A stretch of 64,000 bases of DNA from Siphonodentalium dalli (taxonomy: Eukaryota; Mollusca; Scaphopoda; Gadilida; Siphonodentaliidae), in assembly GCA_032622095.1 (NCBI GenBank), contig CP136062.1, forward strand, positions 161,756,875 to 161,820,874, in the 5' to 3' direction. The notes under the pieces are model-generated. The model saw nothing but the letters and a program-made list of their open reading frames with translations, ran no database searches and was not told where the DNA came from. Positions 60,141-64,000 of the stretch are shown piece by piece. Made by a program: the position numbers and the translations under genes. Numbering within the stretch: the stretch's first letter is position 1; every line of letters starts with the position of its first letter.

Positions 60141-61019
60141 CATGAATAACTTAACACAACAAAACGAACAACATGTGAAAAGAAGATATCAAACTGCTTT
60201 AGACATCGAGATTATTGCAAAATCTACACCAAACTATTCCTTTGTAATCAATAAACAAGATGGAGGGCCGATAACTGAATCACCATTTGTCATTGGAAAC
60301 ATTAACAAACTTCGAGATGCAGCTTGAAGATCATCTCTAGGTCGGGGCAAAATACGCCCTTCATCCATTTCGAATTGTATACTACCGTAAAATAATAAAC
60401 TAATTTGAGCTTACAAAGAATATCTGATATACCCCTAATTTCAATGCCAAAATGAGGTCAAATTCTAAGTCGAAAAATGGCCGTAACTCATGTGAAAATA
60501 ATTTGGCAGAACCCATATTCGAACATGTGACCAACCTGTTTCGCCAACTGTGTTATCATGACACGCACTCTGAACAGAACGACATATGATAATGCTTCTG
60601 TATGTTATCATTGCAAACTAAATTATTCGAATCAATTGTTTCATATGTGTAGAGAATGCTCGTCTGAATTCGCTTTGATAACGCGGAACACATTCTGGAA
60701 TTCCATAATTGATCGATTCTTAGAAGCAATGTCAGAAGAAACCCTCTTAGCCTATTGCTTCGGCGGATGCATCAGCGCAGAAATTCACCTCATCTGCGCC
60801 CGCTTCATTTGCAAATTATGCGCGGTCTGATTTGTACATGGATATCTTAACATCTTGTCTTGCAGTAATTTTTTTCCGCAATATATTTATAATTATATGT
60901 GAACTATTCTTCGGTCTTCGATATGGTGACTCTAAAGTCATCCGACCTCCTGGTGTCGTAATTGCTACTTGAGGAATTAAGTCGACATGTCCGCACGGAC
61001 ACCATTTGATGGACGGGAT
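60141..61019. other. Non-coding, with one short unrecognised frame
   Basis: A plus-strand frame at 60558-60830 has a possible Cys cluster (CYHCKLNY, HMCREC) but no recognisable family. A repeat fragment near 60471-60530 (AAAAATGGCCGTAACTCATG) belongs to the family annotated next. Confidence 0.35.
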
Positions 61020-61410
61020 TACTTGAGAAAAACTAACGATCGAAAAATGGCCGCAACTGATGTGAAAATAATTGGACGGAACCCATATTCGAAGAACTTG
61101 TCCTGCATCTTAACTGGAAAATACACATTCCAACTTTGGTTCAGATCAAATAATCCAAACTGGAGTTATCGGTCGGAAATCAAAAATGTTAAGAGACGGT
61201 CAAATTCTAAGTCGAAAAAGGGCCGGAGCTCATGTGTAAATAAGTGTATACTGAACCCGTATTCGAAGGTGCGTATATTTTTAGCTGAGAAATACACATA
61301 CCAACTTTGGTTCAGATCAAATAATCCAAACTAGAGTTATCGATCGAAAACAAAAAATGTTAACAGACGGGCGTTCAGACGGATGGACGGATAGGCTGCT
61401 TATATAATAC
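61020..61410 (+). repeat. Tandemly arranged dispersed repeat (AAATGGCCGCAACT family)
   Basis: Two units near 61043 and 61214 share AAAATGGCCGCAACTGATGT-type starts, ACCCATATTCGAAG and CCAACTTTGGTTCAGATCAA, then ATCCAAACTGGAGTTATCG. The second ends in AACAGACGGGCG and GACGGATGGACGG. A partial unit lies near 60471. Open frames across it are artefacts. Confidence 0.75.
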
Positions 61411-61686
61411 GACTTTTTTCTTAAGGGCATATAAAAAGGAAACACAAGCGAAACTCTTTGAAGAAAAATGGAAATACAGATTAATCCACAGACTAGCATG
61501 ATAGACCCAACAGTAGTCGTAGCTTCATTCGCATGTGATATCTATATATAGTAACATCCAGAATAGATGACATCAAGAAATAACTAAATTCTCAAGTTTT
61601 CATAGAAGCACGCGATTCACAAGGCGTGTTAATGGTGAACTAGTGCCAATATATACACATGTGTTAACTCCTCAATATACATAGAG
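61411..61686. other. Non-coding
   Basis: Nothing recognised. Confidence 0.35.
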
Positions 61687-61846
61687 ATTATTACTACAGT
61701 GAAGTTATCTTAGTCTCCATATCACGCCGAGTTGGGAAGGTGAGATCCCGGATCAGACGAGCTGCTAAAAGTTGCGAGTCTGATCCGGGATCTGACCTCA
61801 ACGAGACGTGATGTGGAGACTCAGATCACTTCACTGTAGTAATAAT
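61687..61846. repeat. 160-bp foldback element
   Basis: ATTATTACTACAGTGAAGT (left) pairs with ACTTCACTGTAGTAATAAT (right). The inner arms GATCCCGGATCAGAC and GTCTGATCCGGGATC pair around a ~20-bp loop with GAGCTGCTAAAAGTTGC. Confidence 0.88.
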
Positions 61847-62194
61847 ATGTTTACTATATGACCAATTGAACTTATTTATTACAACCAACCTCTGAAATTG
61901 TATTGCGAAAAAGGTGATAAGTTGATTTCAAATTTAATGAACGAATCACAACAATTTAATCAACAACAACAATTTTAAGATGAAGTATCTCAATTGAAAA
62001 TAGTTCTGGAACCTCGTTCTGATTCAGACACGCATCGTGACGCATGATATGGAATCGGATCACAATACTATCATGGTCCCATTAATCGGAAAACCATCAC
62101 CAAACAATGGTGGTATTTAGTGAAAATAATGACAGTCATATAATAAATCAAAATACCAGAGTGAATCACAATAGGATATACGAAATTCAAACTG
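61847..62194. other. Non-coding or too degenerate to read
   Basis: May contain the eroded upstream part of the zinc-knuckle ORF that follows. No motif was recognised. Confidence 0.3.
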
Positions 62195-62449
62195 ACATTT
62201 TTTATTCCAAACCCTATGAGATGGCATAAATGTCAGTTTGGTCACGGAACCGATCACTGTAAAGTTAATGGAAACATATGTCGTCAATGTGGCGAGGGTG
62301 GAGTGCATGATAATTTTCAGAAACCTGCTAAATGTAGTAACTGTTCTGGTTTACATACTGTATCTGTATGGCTAGTATACACAGAAGAGTTTGGCATACA
62401 AAATTACACCCAAGTGCTCAATGCGCATGATCGAGAACATATAAACTAG
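62195..62449 (+). pseudogene. Jockey-like LINE ORF1 fragment with zinc knuckles
   Basis: Reads IPNPMRWHKCQFGHGTDHC, then ICRQCGEGGVHD and PAKCSNCSGLHTVSV, with YTEEFGIQ after. This matches the order of the three CCHC knuckles of Jockey-type ORF1/gag proteins (nPlRCfkCQ.fGH....C, C..CG..gH....C, KC.NC.G.H). Key residues are lost: W for C in the first knuckle, D/N for H/C in the second, and the final C of the third. It would have bound nucleic acid in a retroelement RNP. No RT follows within the window. Old and inactive. Confidence 0.65.
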
Positions 62450-63139
62450 TTCAAACATTATCAGTCAACGCAAAGCCAGATTGACCCTATATGCGACCAT
62501 TTCAATATGAAATAAACAGATATCTTGCTTATTTTCACGAGAACAAGATGGAATATAACATGAATAAACCAACACACGGCCTACGAGATGTCCGCGTTAT
62601 AATGTGTGTTCATTTGGGCCGACCCAACCAACGGAATAACGGGTATACATATGTCCACTATGGGCTTATTTCAGAATCAATAAGTCATTAGGAAACTATT
62701 TGCATAAGGATTTGCTGGCTACAATAGAGCTCTTCGCTGTTTGATATAACATGGTCAACTGCGATTATGAGGTCCGTTTGATTGTACTAGCGACCGATAC
62801 CAATGTAGATTTTGTCAACTCGGACAATCACGTCGTCTGCAGACGTCATTTTAATTATACGGACAATTTTGATAAAAAATAAGTAATTATTCCCCGTTTA
62901 GAACGCGCCATTGTTTCAGGTCCTGTTCCGGGTCATTGTTAAATACTTTGATTCCGTTTTACAACAACGTCAGCGATTGGCTGAAAGTAATTCCTATAGT
63001 CCAATCAAATTTGTGTTAGTGTATGGTTTCTATAGACGCGCCAATCTCGAAAGATTAGTTGAAAACAATTTCTGTTGTGTTGAGACGTTATTTTGTAGTT
63101 ACATGGTAACGAAACGTTGACTAAGTTGAGCAAATAACC
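62450..63139. other. Non-coding, no feature recognised
   Basis: Short frames only. Possible upstream region of the charged ORF that begins at 63140. Confidence 0.35.
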
Positions 63140-64000
63140 ATGGAAACTAAAGCAGGTGTGCGGAGGTCGGGAAGAAATAATGTCAGAAAGAATTATCGGC
63201 TAATGGTGGACCCGCCGATCGAAGAGGACGATGATCATGATGCATCTTCCGAATATGAGAATCTGAATCAGGTTGATGAATACATTAAAATGTTCAGAGA
63301 CTCGGTTAAGCGATCACACAGAACGGAAACAAATATTTAAATCTGTTTATGAAAATGGTAAAAACGTTGAACAAGATGAACTGGTTTATTCAGAATTTGA
63401 AGCAGATGATGATGATATACAGGGAAAGTCGAGCACCGAGATTGACAACGGTACAGATAATACTGACGAGGTACAGAAAATTTCTGTTAAAAGTGAAGAT
63501 GAAGACGAACTTGACGAAAACGATGATGAATTAGGCTATCTGCAGGAATAGGTTGAACTAAAAAAGAGACTCAAAGTTAGGGAACGAACCGAAAAGAAAA
63601 AGGCGGAGCTCCGTGAAGATCTGAACAAATTGTCAACAGAGGCAGTGAAAAAGAAGACAAAGAAAAAGTCTGACAGCAAGATTGCCAAGAAAGAAAGCAA
63701 CAAAGAGAGAGAGAGGTGAGGTCAATAAAATTTTATCACATAAATCGCAAGCTAATGTAAAGAAAGCAATTCTCAACTCTTATCAACATTTAACTGATAG
63801 GGTAGGGCAATTTTTGTCCACAGCCGGAAAACATGCTGGCAAATCATTACATGTCAACCAGGAGACAGAATCGGAATCTGACGAAAGTGGGGAAAGCGAA
63901 GATTCTAGTTTCAGCTTAGCTCGTGGCAACATTAAAAAGAAAAATTTAACTGGCAAATCAGGCATTGAGTCAAAGCCAAGTGATTGGGTATTGAGTCAAT
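63140..64000 (+). pseudogene. Charged coiled-coil protein, broken, runs off the window end
   Basis: Starts METKAGVRRSGRNNVRKNYR. A frameshift near 63310 leads into KSVYENGKNVEQDELVYSEF and a very acidic stretch (SEDEDELDENDDELGYLQE), then a TAG at 63549-63551. The same frame continues with a basic helix (LKKRLKVRERTEKKKAELRE, then AVKKKTKKKSDSKIAKKE), and after another break with KSLHVNQETESESDESGESE. Acidic/basic blocks plus coiled coil could be a retroelement gag-like protein or a nuclear protein. I do not recognise the family, and three breaks suggest decay. Confidence 0.4.

Overview
The window is eukaryotic genomic DNA, AT-rich and dominated by repeats. A potassium-channel gene with a GT-AG intron, degraded non-LTR retrotransposons, foldback elements and minisatellites rule out a prokaryote. 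A marine lophotrochozoan, most likely a mollusc, is my inference. It rests on the style of the dispersed repeats (including a family packed with GACCTTGA motifs), on the fucosyltransferase cassettes and on the Shaw-like channel; no single feature proves it. Only one gene looks intact from end to end.

Layout. 1-3.9 kb: non-coding, with a long hairpin (1350-1564) and a TTAA-flanked foldback element (2114-2469). 3.9-8.4 kb: a 4.5-kb minisatellite of 50-bp units with visible higher-order duplications. 8.4-19.6 kb: several TIR/foldback elements, three families of them bounded by TTAA (piggyBac-like), one of which contains an LTR-like pair of direct repeats; also a decayed zinc-finger fragment. 19.6-25 kb: microsatellites and a repeat family loaded with TCAAGGTCA/TGACCTTGA. 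25.5-27.2 kb: decayed unrecognised coding fragments on the minus strand.

29.15-35.69 kb: a large palindromic mobile element. Its two arms carry divergent copies of a protein with a PIN/FEN1-like nuclease signature and a Tesmin/CXC-like cysteine tail, and each arm ends in about 0.9 kb of tandem ~360-bp subrepeats. A 5'-truncated L1/Tx1-like LINE with an 11-bp target duplication is inserted in the left arm.

36.4-41.4 kb (minus strand): a two-exon, 434-residue Kv3/Shaw-like channel subunit. The T1 zinc site and GYGD filter are intact, but most S4 gating charges are gone and the S6 PVP hinge reads PVA. This suggests a modifier or voltage-insensitive subunit.

44-51 kb: two tandem blocks carrying five cassettes of an alpha-1,3-fucosyltransferase (GT10) catalytic exon, nearly all broken. 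The same 6-bp-TSD TIR element sits in both blocks, so its insertion predates the block duplication.

51.05-57.24 kb: a near full-length APE-type LINE. Its ORF1 joins an RNase H1/viroplasmin-like N-terminal domain, a charged coiled coil and an SGNH-hydrolase-like domain; its ORF2 has AP endonuclease, reverse transcriptase and a Cys/His tail. Both are broken by stops or frameshifts. 57-64 kb: mostly non-coding, with a tRNA-like SINE head, a Jockey-like ORF1 zinc-knuckle remnant and a charged broken frame running off the end.

The genes do not form a pathway. The window is best read as one channel gene in a dense nest of mobile elements, plus a decaying tandem enzyme family.
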